Notes: a model not told the origin generated them from the sequence alone. 64,000 bases of DNA from SIG622 sp045652245 (GCA_045652245.1 JAZRTY010000033.1:220624-284623); one strand, 5' to 3'; shown: positions 1 to 8,892, numbered from the stretch's first letter. Numbers and translations: made by a program.

Positions 1-1
1 A

Positions 2-616
2 AAAATAAATCACCTAAAAAACTGTCAGACGACAAAAGAGGAAATATCAAAGCTTATTGAAAAACACACAGACACAAAAAATTATATAGATATCGGTGCA
101 TATACAGGCGATACGGTAGAGGAATATTGTAAAATGTTCGGAAATGATATGAATATATATGCCTTTGAGCCCGATTTTAAAAATTACAAGAAAATGCTCT
201 CACGCTTTGAAAAGGAAAATATTACCTGTAAGTGTTTCAATATGGCTGCATGGAATAGCGAAGAAACTCTGTATTTTGCAGCAAAATCAGGCAGAGCAAG
301 CTCTGCTGTAAATAGCAATTGCGAAAAGCTACTCGAAGTACAAGCTGACAGGGTCGATAATCTTGTAAAGGATGATATCGGATTTATAAAGATTGACGCC
401 GAGGGCTCAGATAAAAATGTAATTCTTGGACTTTCAAAAATAATAACCGAGTCAAAGCCATGTATGAAAATTGCAGCCTACCACAAAACACACGATTATA
501 CGGAAATACCAAAGACAGTATCAGGTATTTGTGATGAATTTAAGCTTTATATGCGGCATCTTCCCTATGTACCCTGCTGGGATACTGACTTTATTTTTGT
601 TTTCGATAAAAATTAA
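2..616 (+). CDS. FkbM-family SAM-dependent methyltransferase, 5'-truncated by the window edge
   Basis: The reading frame is open from base 2, so only the last 204 residues are seen and the true start lies outside the window. The glycine-rich SAM-binding motif IDIGAYTGDT sits near residue 30 of the fragment, followed by YAFEPD (acidic residue that normally contacts the ribose) and FIKIDAEGSD, the signature that defines FkbM-type methyltransferases. Family members O-methylate sugars or small molecules, often in surface-polysaccharide or secondary-metabolite loci; the substrate here cannot be told. The stop codon overlaps the convergent peptidase gene by 4 bases. Confidence 0.85.
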   Translation, partial: KINHLKNCQTTKEEISKLIEKHTDTKNYIDIGAYTGDTVEEYCKMFGNDMNIYAFEPDFKNYKKMLSRFEKENITCKCFNMAAWNSEETLYFAAKSGRASSAVNSNCEKLLEVQADRVDNLVKDDIGFIKIDAEGSDKNVILGLSKIITESKPCMKIAAYHKTHDYTEIPKTVSGICDEFKLYMRHLPYVPCWDTDFIFVFDKN

Positions 617-1644
617 ATATTTTTCAAAGCACCAAGTCCTGAACAAAGGTCATATCCTACCCTAGCAGAATATGTACCGTTATTCCCCTTTGTAATATCC
701 AGAAATTTGCCATAAGGATTGCTGTAAGCAGTTCCTCCTGCAAGAGAATACAGGTATTTGTTTATATTTCTGTACCGGCTGCGAGGTATCTTTTCTTTTG
801 CGATAATTCTTGCAATGACACCTGCCGCAATCGAGGCGGATACACTTGTGCCCCCGGTATTATACCAACCGAAAGTATCACTTACCGAGGAATGATACAC
901 AGAAACACCGTATTTTGATGAGCCTGTAAAAGCAATATCAGGTACTCCCCTCATATTGTCTGTAATTTCGGAAATCCCCGACATTTCTCTTTGAAAATCA
1001 GGAATAGAAAAAAACTCACAAATCCCGCCACCTGTATTTTCCCATACAGTCTCCTCGGAAAGCCTTTCCCCTGCTTTACCGAGCATAACTTCAGTTGCCC
1101 CAACCGAAGTACATTGTGGAAAGCAGGCAGGAAAATTCGCTTGCGCACCATAGTCTCCTGCAGATACTACATATATACAATCACGAGAAAATACATCTGA
1201 ATATTCGACATATTCATTTCTGAAGGCACTCTGAAAGGTAAGCAGTATTATATCGGTACCATAATCATATGCTTTACTTATAGCTTCAATTGCACCTTCG
1301 GGAGAAAAACTACCGGCGCGAATTACGTTGATATTTACAAAGGGGGCAATAGCGTGTACCCACTGTGTATCAATTGAAGGTTCAATGTAGGCTGCAAAAT
1401 CAAAGGTATTATTTACTCTTTCGCCGATTATGTTAAGTGTTACTTTCGGAAGAGCGAACCTTTCGGAAAAAATATCAATATTATTCTGAAGATATGAATT
1501 TCCGATAAAATCAATGACAGATACGGTAATATTTAAACCGTCAAACTCGTCATTTCCAAAATTATAGGCATTTCTGATTTGAAGTGGAGTATATCCGATA
1601 TCAGAACTGTCAGATACTCCACTAAAACTTGCACAAACTCTCAT
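613..1644 (-). CDS. Sedolisin-like (S53) serine-carboxyl peptidase without propeptide
   Basis: A 343-residue protein matching the sedolisin catalytic core. Visible landmarks are E88 and D92 in IEPSIDTQW (catalytic Glu and Asp), D164 in SAGDYGA (oxyanion Asp), S267 in GGTSVSAS (nucleophile) and D316 in the C-terminal DITKGNNG loop that binds calcium in this family. Sedolisins normally carry a long N-terminal activation propeptide and are exported; here the protein begins directly at the core with neither a propeptide nor a signal sequence. The start was set at 1644 because AAAGGA lies six bases upstream; an in-frame ATG at 1725 would add 27 residues without an obvious ribosome site. Catalytic residues are seen; activity and location are inference. 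Confidence 0.85.
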   Translation of the reverse strand: MRVCASFSGVSDSSDIGYTPLQIRNAYNFGNDEFDGLNITVSVIDFIGNSYLQNNIDIFSERFALPKVTLNIIGERVNNTFDFAAYIEPSIDTQWVHAIAPFVNINVIRAGSFSPEGAIEAISKAYDYGTDIILLTFQSAFRNEYVEYSDVFSRDCIYVVSAGDYGAQANFPACFPQCTSVGATEVMLGKAGERLSEETVWENTGGGICEFFSIPDFQREMSGISEITDNMRGVPDIAFTGSSKYGVSVYHSSVSDTFGWYNTGGTSVSASIAAGVIARIIAKEKIPRSRYRNINKYLYSLAGGTAYSNPYGKFLDITKGNNGTYSARVGYDLCSGLGALKNI

Positions 1645-1690
1645 AAAATATCCTTTCGTATCTGTAGATAACTCAATTAAAAAATAGTTA

Positions 1691-1719
1691 TTGATTTTTA
1701 TAACAAAATATGATATACT
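1691..1719 (+). promoter_or_regulatory. Sigma-A-type promoter for the VOC gene
   Basis: TTGATT (1691-1696) and TATACT (1714-1719) are separated by 17 bases, 59 bases upstream of the VOC start codon. Confidence 0.6.
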
Positions 1720-1777
1720 ATACATATATTATACTTAAAAAACGTACAAATCTTTCGTAATTTAAAAGGAAAATAAT

Positions 1778-2185
1778 ATGGAAAAAATATTAGGTTTTCA
1801 TCATTTGGCACTAAACACCAGTGACCTTGAAAAATCAGTAAAATTCTACACAGAATGCCTCGGCTTCACAGTATACAGAAGATGGAAATCGGGTGACGGT
1901 TCAAAAGATATCTGTTTGCTCGATTGCGGAAACGGAAACAAAATGGAACTTTTCTCAAGTGCAAACCCAAGAACTACTTATGACGAGGAAGCAGGAAATG
2001 TGATTCACATAGCCTTCAGGGTAGATAACGCAAAATATTGGTTTGACAAAACAGTAAGTTTCGGCGCTGAGGTCCATATGGAAATAGCAGAAAAGGTGCT
2101 TCCTGCAGATCCACCTATAAATTGTATTCTCGGTTTTGTGAAAGGTCCCGACGGAGAGCTTATTGAGTTTTTCCAGGAACAGTAA
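1778..2185 (+). CDS. VOC family protein (glyoxalase/bleomycin-resistance fold)
   Basis: A 135-residue vicinal-oxygen-chelate protein made of two beta-alpha-beta-beta-beta modules. Metal-ligand positions typical of the fold are visible: His in FHHLAL, Glu in KMELF, His in VIHIAF and Glu in LIEFF. This pattern suits lactoylglutathione-lyase-like enzymes, but the family also includes dioxygenases, epimerases and drug-binding proteins, so the substrate is open. AAAGG precedes the ATG. It is monocistronic between its own promoter and that of the downstream ligase gene. Confidence 0.9.
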   Translation: MEKILGFHHLALNTSDLEKSVKFYTECLGFTVYRRWKSGDGSKDICLLDCGNGNKMELFSSANPRTTYDEEAGNVIHIAFRVDNAKYWFDKTVSFGAEVHMEIAEKVLPADPPINCILGFVKGPDGELIEFFQEQ

Positions 2186-2229
2186 CCCTCGTTTACCCAG
2201 AGTTAATATTTTCATCAAAAAATATTTGC

Positions 2230-2258
2230 TTGACAAAGGTCAAAGTTTATAGTAAAAT
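2230..2258 (+). promoter_or_regulatory. Promoter of the acyl-ligase/ACP operon with a small palindrome over the -35
   Basis: Consensus TTGACA (2230-2235) and TAAAAT (2253-2258) with 17-base spacing. The -35 box is part of the inverted repeat TTGAC-AAAG-GTCAA (2230-2243), a possible repressor site. Confidence 0.65.
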
Positions 2259-2320
2259 ATATTGGTTGTTAATTCTTATATTCAAAACAGTATTTGTACT
2301 TTTGTGAAAGGAACGAAACA

Positions 2321-4024
2321 ATGACAAATTTACATGAAGAAAAGTATATCGAACTTAACTCCATTTCTCACCTTATAAAGATAGCAAAAGAACGCTATGG
2401 GGATAAGGTTCTGTTCAGATATTATGATAAAGACAAAAATATTGCAGATATGACATATAACGAATTCGCACATAGCGTCACGTCAGTTTCTGCAGCATTT
2501 GAAAAAATCGACTTTGCCGGCAAAAGAATTGCTGTTGTCGGCGAAAGTTGTCCGGAATGGATAATTACCTATGTGGCAACTCTTTCAATCGGTAGTGTTA
2601 TAATCCCTCTTGACAAAGAACTTGCAACAGAAGAAATGTTTAACTTTATGAAAATCAGCAAGGCAGATGCCGTAGTATTTACAAAGAGTTTCTGTGCAAA
2701 ATTCAAAAATGCGATTCTTAATAATGAAACGAATCTTCAGTTTATACCGATAGATTGTGATGACGAAGAAATCTCAGGCTGTGATAATGTCACTCTCTTT
2801 TCAAAGCTTCTTGAAATCGGAGAAAAAGAGATTGAAAACGGTTACGAAGTGCAAATTACCGACGCTAAAGACGAAATGTGTGAAATGCTCTTTACATCCG
2901 GCACAACAGGTACAAGCAAGTGCGTTATGCTTTCTGAAAAGAATGTGATTTCCTGTGTTAACTCTTGTTGTGAAGCCGTTGATTTTTCAAAGGATGACAC
3001 TATCGTTTCCGTGCTTCCTTTGCATCACACCTACGAGCTTGCAGTAACTATTGCTGCCATAAATATCGGTGCAACGATATGTATAAATGACAGTCTGAAG
3101 TATGTGCTTCGCAACTTCAAGCTCTTCCGCCCGACAGGCCTTGTGCTTGTACCTCTTTTTGTAAATACAATGTACAAAAAGATTATAGATGAAGCAAAAA
3201 AGACAGGTCAATTTAAAAAATTAAAGTTTGGAATGGCACTCAGCAGCAAGCTTATGCTGCTCGGAATTGATATTCGTAAAAAGCTCTTTTCACAGGTGCT
3301 TGATGCGTTCGGTGGCAGACTTACAAAAATTGTCTGTGGAGGTGCGGCACTGAATCCCGAGCTTATCACCTTCTTTAAGAATATTGGTGTGAATATTTAT
3401 GAGGGTTACGGAATCACAGAATGTTCTCCCCTTATTTCGGTAACACCTTATGCTGCACCAAAAAAAGGCTCGGTAGGTCCGTCTGTTTCCTCGTGTACAG
3501 TTATGATAGATGCAGACAGAACTAATGATAAAGGTTTCCTTGAGGGTGAAATTCTCGTACAGGGAGAGAACGTAATGCTTGGCTATTATAACAATGACGA
3601 AGCCAACAAAGAAGTGTTTACCGACGATGGATATTTCAGAACAGGCGATATCGGTTATATGGATGACGACGGTTACATTTATATAACAGGCCGTAAGAAA
3701 AACGTAATTGTTCTTGAAAACGGCAAAAATGTATTCCCGGAAGAAATCGAAGAATATTTATCCGGCATTGAAACAATTGCAGAGAGTGTTGTAGTAGGCA
3801 GAACGCAAGGCGAAAGCGTTATCCTTACGGCAATAATATACCCTGCTTTTGATAAATTCCCAAAAGGTACCGAAATTTCAGCAATCTCGGATAGCATAAA
3901 AGCAAGTATAAATGCCATGAATAAAAAGCTTCCGGGCTTTAAGCAGGTGCGTAATATCGAGCTGCGTCAGACAGAATTTGAAAAAACCACCTCAAGAAAA
4001 ATCAAACGATACCTTGTAAAATAA
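2321..4024 (+). CDS. AMP-binding acyl-CoA/acyl-ACP synthetase (FadD-like)
   Basis: A 567-residue adenylate-forming enzyme of the long-chain acyl-CoA synthetase type. The P-loop FTSGTTGTSK lies near residue 190, YGITECSP near 362, and RTGDIGYMDDDG followed by GRKKNVI in the C-terminal domain near 440-460; together these adenylate a carboxylic acid and pass it to a thiol. The next gene, 20 bases downstream, encodes an acyl carrier protein, so the acceptor may be ACP rather than CoA; that is inference from neighbourhood. The start at 2321 is chosen for the AAAGGA eleven bases upstream. Acyl specificity cannot be read. Confidence 0.9.
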   Translation: MTNLHEEKYIELNSISHLIKIAKERYGDKVLFRYYDKDKNIADMTYNEFAHSVTSVSAAFEKIDFAGKRIAVVGESCPEWIITYVATLSIGSVIIPLDKELATEEMFNFMKISKADAVVFTKSFCAKFKNAILNNETNLQFIPIDCDDEEISGCDNVTLFSKLLEIGEKEIENGYEVQITDAKDEMCEMLFTSGTTGTSKCVMLSEKNVISCVNSCCEAVDFSKDDTIVSVLPLHHTYELAVTIAAINIGATICINDSLKYVLRNFKLFRPTGLVLVPLFVNTMYKKIIDEAKKTGQFKKLKFGMALSSKLMLLGIDIRKKLFSQVLDAFGGRLTKIVCGGAALNPELITFFKNIGVNIYEGYGITECSPLISVTPYAAPKKGSVGPSVSSCTVMIDADRTNDKGFLEGEILVQGENVMLGYYNNDEANKEVFTDDGYFRTGDIGYMDDDGYIYITGRKKNVIVLENGKNVFPEEIEEYLSGIETIAESVVVGRTQGESVILTAIIYPAFDKFPKGTEISAISDSIKASINAMNKKLPGFKQVRNIELRQTEFEKTTSRKIKRYLVK

Positions 4025-4044
4025 TTTGAATGGAGAAACTAAAC

Positions 4045-4266
4045 ATGTTTGAAAAACTAAAAGAAATTCTTATCGAAGAAATGCAGATAAGCGAGGATGT
4101 AATAAAACCCGAGGCAACATTACGAGAGGACCTTGGCATGAATTCAATTGAGCTTTCAGAGCTTGTACTTATCTGCGAGGAAAAATTTGATATCCAAATA
4201 GACGAAGAAATCGCCAAGGACTTCCTGACAGTAAAAGATGTTGTGGATTATGTAGAAACACTATAA
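4045..4266 (+). CDS. Acyl carrier protein
   Basis: A 73-residue acidic carrier protein with the four-helix ACP pattern. The phosphopantetheine-attachment serine is in LGMNSIEL; most bacterial ACPs have Asp-Ser-Leu there, so Asn-Ser-Ile is a departure but keeps the Ser. GGAGA eight bases upstream of 4045 decides the start over an in-frame ATG at 4030. It directly follows the adenylating enzyme and is closed by a terminator, so the two form a dedicated acyl-activation pair and not the fatty-acid-synthesis acpP locus (no fab genes nearby). Confidence 0.9.
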   Translation: MFEKLKEILIEEMQISEDVIKPEATLREDLGMNSIELSELVLICEEKFDIQIDEEIAKDFLTVKDVVDYVETL

Positions 4267-4270
4267 AGCA

Positions 4271-4305
4271 AAAATGTGCCGAACAAAGTTCGGCACATTT
4301 TTTTT
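4271..4305 (+). terminator. Rho-independent terminator after the ACP gene
   Basis: Fourteen-base-pair stem (4271-4284 with 4288-4301), AAA loop and a T run to 4305. Confidence 0.9.
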
Positions 4306-4380
4306 GAATAAAAATTTTGAAAATAATACTATATTATTTCATAAAAGTATAGTATAATATAAGTGGAAATAAAATAAGCC

Positions 4381-4659
4381 TCAATCAAGAGCCTTATCAG
4401 ATGCAGAAGTAACAGAAAAATACTTTTCAAGTACAGCCCCTTCAAGCTCGTTTCTGAACTCACTGTTTATCGGGTGCGCAATATCCGTATTTGTATCGTA
4501 TTTTGTTTTTTTACTCGGCATAACAATAAAGTATCTGTCATTTGCATGGATAACCTTGATGTCGTGTACTGCAAAGCATTCGTCAAATGTAACAGATGCA
4601 ACAGCCTTCAATACTTCATTTTCAAAGATTCTTCTTATTTTAACGTCGCTGATTTTCAT
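4381..4659 (-). CDS. spoVG: Septation/sporulation regulator SpoVG
   Basis: A 92-residue protein that follows the SpoVG pattern from end to end: N-terminal MKISDVKIRR, central FAVHDIKVI, MPSKKT and the highly conserved DIAHPINSEFR. SpoVG is an RNA/DNA-binding regulator affecting asymmetric division, sporulation and, in several Firmicutes, virulence. GGAGA six bases upstream sets the start at 4659; the longer ORF to 4692 has no ribosome site. It is divergent from murC, with 112 bases between the start codons. Confidence 0.95.
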   Translation of the reverse strand: MKISDVKIRRIFENEVLKAVASVTFDECFAVHDIKVIHANDRYFIVMPSKKTKYDTNTDIAHPINSEFRNELEGAVLEKYFSVTSASDKALD

Positions 4660-4771
4660 ACTGTTCTCCATTCCGTCACCATCGGGTGACATAAGCCTTT
4701 AGCTATATTCTGTCAGAAGCAGGTCATAATTATACATTTTCAAATTTTAGTATTCCGGAAAGGAAATATCT

Positions 4772-6142
4772 ATGGAATTTTCTATAAATACAATAAAAAA
4801 TGCATATTTTATCGGTATCGGCGGTATCAGTATGTCATCCCTTGCAGAAATTCTTATACTTAAGGGAATAAATGTGTACGGATATGATATGAGGAAAACC
4901 GATATCACTGAAAATCTCGAAAAGAAGGGCGCGAAAATTACTTATAGCTTGGATAGTGACATTCCGGACATTATTGATACGGTAATTTATTCTGCAGCAA
5001 TTCCAAATGAAAACCCTTTGCTCACTTATGCAAAAGAAGAAAACTTAACACTTCTTTCCCGGGCGACACTTCTCGGTATGATTTCCGGCAGTTACCAGGA
5101 ATCAATAGGAATTTCCGGAACACACGGAAAAAGCACAACCACAGGCTTTGTTTCATCAATATGTCTGCAGGAGGATTGCGAAACTGCAGTTTTGTCGGGT
5201 GCAAAGCTTGTGCAGCTTGATTCCTATTATAAAACAGGAACGGGTAAAAGAATTGTTTATGAGGCATGTGAGTATAAAAATTCTTATCACGCAATGCCAC
5301 CGTCAATAAAAGTTGTACTCAACTGTGACTATGACCACGTCGATTTCTTTCCGAGTATTGATGACGTAATAGAATCCTTCAGAAAGTATATTGATACTCC
5401 AAGATTCAACGGCAGTAAAAACATTTCGGTAGTCAATGCCGACTGTGAAAATTCAGTAAAGGCTGCACAGAACACAAGCTCCGAAATATATTATTTCTCT
5501 ACAGAAAAGGAAGCCGATTTTTACGCAAAAAATATTGATATAAGCTCCGGCTATGGAGTATTCAATCTTGTACTTTGCGACAAGAAGGAAATAAAGAATA
5601 TAAAGCTTTCACTTCCGGGAATGCATAATATATCAAATGCCGTAGCAGCTGCAGCTGCTGCATATCTATCAGGAGTAAGTCCCGACAACATAAAAAAGGG
5701 ACTCGAAGCTTATAAAGGCGTAAAGCGCCGTTTTGAAAAGCTCGGAGAGTATCGTGGGGCTAAGATAATTGATGACTACGCGCATCATCCTGATGAAATA
5801 GTTGCAACACTTACAGCAGCAAGAAATATTACCGATTCTCGTATAATATGCGTATTCCAGCCACATACCTATTCAAGGACCTATGAGCTGCTCGATGATT
5901 TTGCAAATGCTCTGTCTCTTGCCGATAAAGTTTATATGTGCGAAATTTTCGCAGCAAGAGAAGAAAATATTTATGGTGTGAGTTCGCAAAATCTTGCAGA
6001 AAAAATCAAAAACTGCGAGTATTTCCCAACATATGATGAAATAGCTCAAAAACTCAAAGAAACACTCAAAGACGGCGAGTATTGTATTACAATGGGTGCA
6101 GGTGAAGCATATAAGGTTGCAAATATTTTACTTGGCAAATAA
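4772..6142 (+). CDS. murC: UDP-N-acetylmuramate--L-alanine ligase MurC
   Basis: A 456-residue Mur ligase that adds L-Ala to UDP-MurNAc in the cytoplasm, the first amino-acid step of peptidoglycan precursor synthesis. The N-terminal Rossmann motif FIGIGGISMS, the ATP P-loop GTHGKSTT near residue 116 and the C-terminal VFQPHTYSRT near 361 are all MurC-specific. Full length for the family. GGAAAGGA precedes the ATG. It stands apart from other division/cell-wall genes here (murB is about 40 kb away). Confidence 0.96.
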   Translation: MEFSINTIKNAYFIGIGGISMSSLAEILILKGINVYGYDMRKTDITENLEKKGAKITYSLDSDIPDIIDTVIYSAAIPNENPLLTYAKEENLTLLSRATLLGMISGSYQESIGISGTHGKSTTTGFVSSICLQEDCETAVLSGAKLVQLDSYYKTGTGKRIVYEACEYKNSYHAMPPSIKVVLNCDYDHVDFFPSIDDVIESFRKYIDTPRFNGSKNISVVNADCENSVKAAQNTSSEIYYFSTEKEADFYAKNIDISSGYGVFNLVLCDKKEIKNIKLSLPGMHNISNAVAAAAAAYLSGVSPDNIKKGLEAYKGVKRRFEKLGEYRGAKIIDDYAHHPDEIVATLTAARNITDSRIICVFQPHTYSRTYELLDDFANALSLADKVYMCEIFAAREENIYGVSSQNLAEKIKNCEYFPTYDEIAQKLKETLKDGEYCITMGAGEAYKVANILLGK

Positions 6143-6158
6143 AGCATCAATAAATACT

Positions 6159-6184
6159 AAATGGCACACAACCGTGTGCCATTT
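6159..6184 (+). terminator. Hairpin after murC, probable weak terminator
   Basis: An 11-bp stem (6159-6169 with 6174-6184) and a four-base loop; only three T bases follow, so it is weaker than the other terminators in the window. Confidence 0.5.
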
Positions 6185-6196
6185 ACTGCTATTTAT

Positions 6197-6231
6197 GAAA
6201 AATTATAAGGCCCCCATTCCGGAAGCCTTAT
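6197..6231 (-). terminator. Terminator after the response-regulator gene
   Basis: Stem ATAAGGC/GCCTTAT (6225-6231 with 6205-6211) read on the minus strand, followed by a TTTTT run (6197-6204). Confidence 0.6.
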
Positions 6232-6242
6232 GTAAACAAAAA

Positions 6243-6932
6243 TTACTGCTGAAGAAGCTCAAACTTGTAGCCTACGCCCCATACAGTCTTGAGAGTCCAT
6301 TTTTCTGATTTGCCCTCAAGCTTTTCACGAAGACGCTTAACGTGTACGTCAACAGTTCTTGAGTCACCAAGATAATCAAATCCCCAAACCTTGTCAAGAA
6401 GCTGATCTCTTGTGAAAACTCTGTTATAGTTTGACGTAAGGAAGTAAAGAAGCTCAAGTTCTTTCGGTGGAATGTCAACAACCTTACCCGCGAGTTTCAG
6501 CTCATATTTCTGGAGGCTGATTTCAAGGTTATCAAAACGAATAACCTCGCTGTCGTCACTGTCGTGACTTGAGCATCTGCGAAGAACAGCCTTAACACGC
6601 GCTGCAACTTCTTTAGTGTCAAAGGGCTTTGTAATAAAGTCATCAGCACCGAGCTCAAGACCAAGTACCTTATCGAACACCTCGCCTCTTGCTGTAATCA
6701 TAATAATCGGCTTTGTGGAAATTTCTCTGATTTCTCTGCAAACCTGCCAGCCATCCTTTCTCGGCATCATAATGTCAAGAAGAACAATATTGGGTTCATA
6801 GATTTTAAAAGAAGAAATGGCCTTAACACCATCACTTGCAGTAACTACTTCGTAGCCTTCGTTTTCAAGGTAAATTTTCAATAAATCACAGATGTTGTTG
6901 TCATCATCTGCTACGAGAATTTTACATCCCAT
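6243..6932 (-). CDS. OmpR/PhoB-family response regulator, orphan
   Basis: A 229-residue regulator with an N-terminal receiver domain (acidic pocket D10-D11, phospho-acceptor D53 in LLDIMMP, T80, K102 in TKPFD) and a C-terminal winged helix (about 130-226) ending in VWGVGYKFE. These proteins bind tandem direct repeats when phosphorylated by a partner kinase. No histidine kinase gene is adjacent, so the partner is elsewhere. GGAGG lies nine bases before the ATG. Upstream DNA carries paired TTAACA/TAAACA repeats spaced as expected for such regulators. Confidence 0.93.
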   Translation of the reverse strand: MGCKILVADDDNNICDLLKIYLENEGYEVVTASDGVKAISSFKIYEPNIVLLDIMMPRKDGWQVCREIREISTKPIIMITARGEVFDKVLGLELGADDFITKPFDTKEVAARVKAVLRRCSSHDSDDSEVIRFDNLEISLQKYELKLAGKVVDIPPKELELLYFLTSNYNRVFTRDQLLDKVWGFDYLGDSRTVDVHVKRLREKLEGKSEKWTLKTVWGVGYKFELLQQ

Positions 6933-7214
6933 CTTTTATACCTCCACGTATATATAAATTTTTACATATTTTACAGTTTCCGAATCGAATTCAAATAGTG
7001 TTTTATCTTATTTAAAAAACTCTTAACACAAAATCAGAATCTTTGTAAACAAAATATTATTAAATTCATTTTTAATATATATATTCTAATATACTTTTTT
7101 CCAAAAGTGATTAACAAAGTGTAAACAATCATAAGTTAAATTATGATTTTAGCTGAAATTTCGTACAAATTATTATGAAAAGTCGTAAAAATTATTATTT
7201 AAATAATAATGTAC
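6933..7214. promoter_or_regulatory. AT-rich divergent control region with TTAACA/TAAACA repeats
   Basis: No gene is seen between the response regulator and dnaX. TTAACA at 7023 and TAAACA at 7046 are 23 bases apart; TTAACA at 7111 and TAAACA at 7122 are 11 bases apart. An 11-base period is the usual spacing of PhoP/WalR-class operators, so autoregulation is plausible but not shown. Confidence 0.4.
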
Positions 7215-7243
7215 TTGAAAACACACGAAAAATGTGATATACT
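7215..7243 (+). promoter_or_regulatory. Sigma-A promoter of dnaX
   Basis: TTGAAA (7215-7220), 17-base spacer, TATACT (7238-7243), 39 bases upstream of the dnaX start. Confidence 0.7.
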
Positions 7244-7281
7244 ACATAAGAAAAGAATAGACTATGAAAGGAATATTCAAA

Positions 7282-8892
7282 ATGTCACCATATATAGCAC
7301 TATACAGAAAATGGCGCCCGAATGTATTTGAAGATGTAATCGGTCAGGAGCATATAACTGATGTGCTCAGAGGAGAAATTGAAAGAGGGATCGTTTCCCA
7401 TGCTTACCTGTTTTGCGGTTCAAGAGGCACGGGTAAAACTACCTGTGCAAAGATTCTCGCAAAGGCAGTAAGCTGCGAGAACCCCAAAAACGGCGATCCA
7501 TGTGGTGAATGTAATAATTGCAAAATCGCTGCCGAAAGCTTTGATATTTCAGAAATTGACGCAGCTTCAAACAACGGTGTGGATAATATAAGAGAGCTTC
7601 GTGAAGAGGTACTCTACCCTCCGACAGAGCTGAAGCGCCGCGTCTATATAATCGACGAGGTGCATATGCTCTCACCCGGTGCCTTCAACGCATTGCTGAA
7701 AACACTCGAGGAGCCACCGGAGCATGCTATGTTTATCCTCGCAACAACAGAGCTGAATAAAATCCCGGCAACAATTCTTTCAAGATGTAAGCGCTTCGAC
7801 TTTCACAGAATCACCCCTGAAAATGTAGCAAAAAGATTAAAATACATTTGCAGCAAGGAGAATATTCGTCTTTCCGACGGAGCAATAATGCTGATTGCAA
7901 GACTTGCAGGTGGTGCTATGCGTGATGCTCTTTCGATGCTTGAGCTGTTTGTGGGAAAGAGTGAAGAAATAAGCGAGGAGCAATGTGCAAGAGCACTTGG
8001 TGTAATCGGTAAAGGACCTGTTATGAAGCTTCTGTCCGCCGTTGCTGAAAACAACTGCTCAGCAGCACTTGAAGTGGTTGCAGACGCATATAACGACAGT
8101 AAGGATATGGGCGTTTTGCTTTCTGAGTGTGCTGATACAATGCGTGATATGCTGATGATTAAGTACACAAAGTCTCCGGAAAAATTCATCGAAGGCTCAC
8201 AGGATATAATAGCATCGCTTTCCGAGTTTTCGAAGAAATTTACCAAGGAACGCCTGATTTACAGTACAGATATAATCGAAGAAGCACAAAGCAAAATGGC
8301 AAGAACAAGCTTTTCACGAAGAGCAATTCTCGAAACCTGCATTATCAAGCTCTGCGACATGAAGCTCTGGACTTTGCCGGAATCATTGAATACACGTATA
8401 TCAGAGCTTGAAGACAAAATTGCAAACGGGAGTATTTCATTTAATGATTCGAAAGTAACACAAGCTTCAGATACCGGAATTGATGATAATACAAAAAAGA
8501 ACGAACAGATAAAAATCGACCGTGAGCATTCAGATATTCCACCCGAAAACACTGATAACCTTCTCTTTCCCGATATAGAAAAAAGAGTTGAACACCCCAC
8601 CAAGGTTACCGCTTCGCAAAATGAAAGCACCGAGCCACTTCTGGCACTGCCCGAAATAATTGAGGAAATCAAAGCTAAAGACAAGCTATGCAGTTCTCTT
8701 ATGCCGGGAGCAAAAGGAGTAATCAGGGGTAATAAGGCAATAATTACCGTTTCCTCCTTTGCGTACGGGATGCTCTCAAAGGACGAAAAGAAAATGTCGG
8801 TAATAAGCTCCTGTGCGAAAAAACTTCTCGGTGATATGGAGATAGTGCTGGCACCCGAAGGAAAAGCAGAAATAGAAGAATGGGATTTGTAA
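7282..8892 (+). CDS. dnaX: DNA polymerase III subunit gamma/tau
   Basis: A 536-residue clamp-loader ATPase. It opens with the diagnostic ALYRKWRP, has Walker A GSRGTGKT (46-53), four zinc-binding cysteines (C65, C74, C77, C80), DEVH Walker B and the SRC sensor, then a charged, low-complexity linker (about 390-460) and a C-terminal tau-like domain. It loads the sliding clamp at the replication fork. The start at 7282 is favoured by AAGGA upstream and by family alignment. No ybaB or recR follows, unlike the usual dnaX-ybaB-recR order; the gene ends in its own terminator. Confidence 0.95.
   Translation: MSPYIALYRKWRPNVFEDVIGQEHITDVLRGEIERGIVSHAYLFCGSRGTGKTTCAKILAKAVSCENPKNGDPCGECNNCKIAAESFDISEIDAASNNGVDNIRELREEVLYPPTELKRRVYIIDEVHMLSPGAFNALLKTLEEPPEHAMFILATTELNKIPATILSRCKRFDFHRITPENVAKRLKYICSKENIRLSDGAIMLIARLAGGAMRDALSMLELFVGKSEEISEEQCARALGVIGKGPVMKLLSAVAENNCSAALEVVADAYNDSKDMGVLLSECADTMRDMLMIKYTKSPEKFIEGSQDIIASLSEFSKKFTKERLIYSTDIIEEAQSKMARTSFSRRAILETCIIKLCDMKLWTLPESLNTRISELEDKIANGSISFNDSKVTQASDTGIDDNTKKNEQIKIDREHSDIPPENTDNLLFPDIEKRVEHPTKVTASQNESTEPLLALPEIIEEIKAKDKLCSSLMPGAKGVIRGNKAIITVSSFAYGMLSKDEKKMSVISSCAKKLLGDMEIVLAPEGKAEIEEWDL

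Noticed and set aside
7803..8684. Two long Ser-rich minus-strand ORFs opposite dnaX
   Set aside because: They are antisense shadows of a strongly conserved gene; the Ser-rich content reflects the codon use of the other strand.
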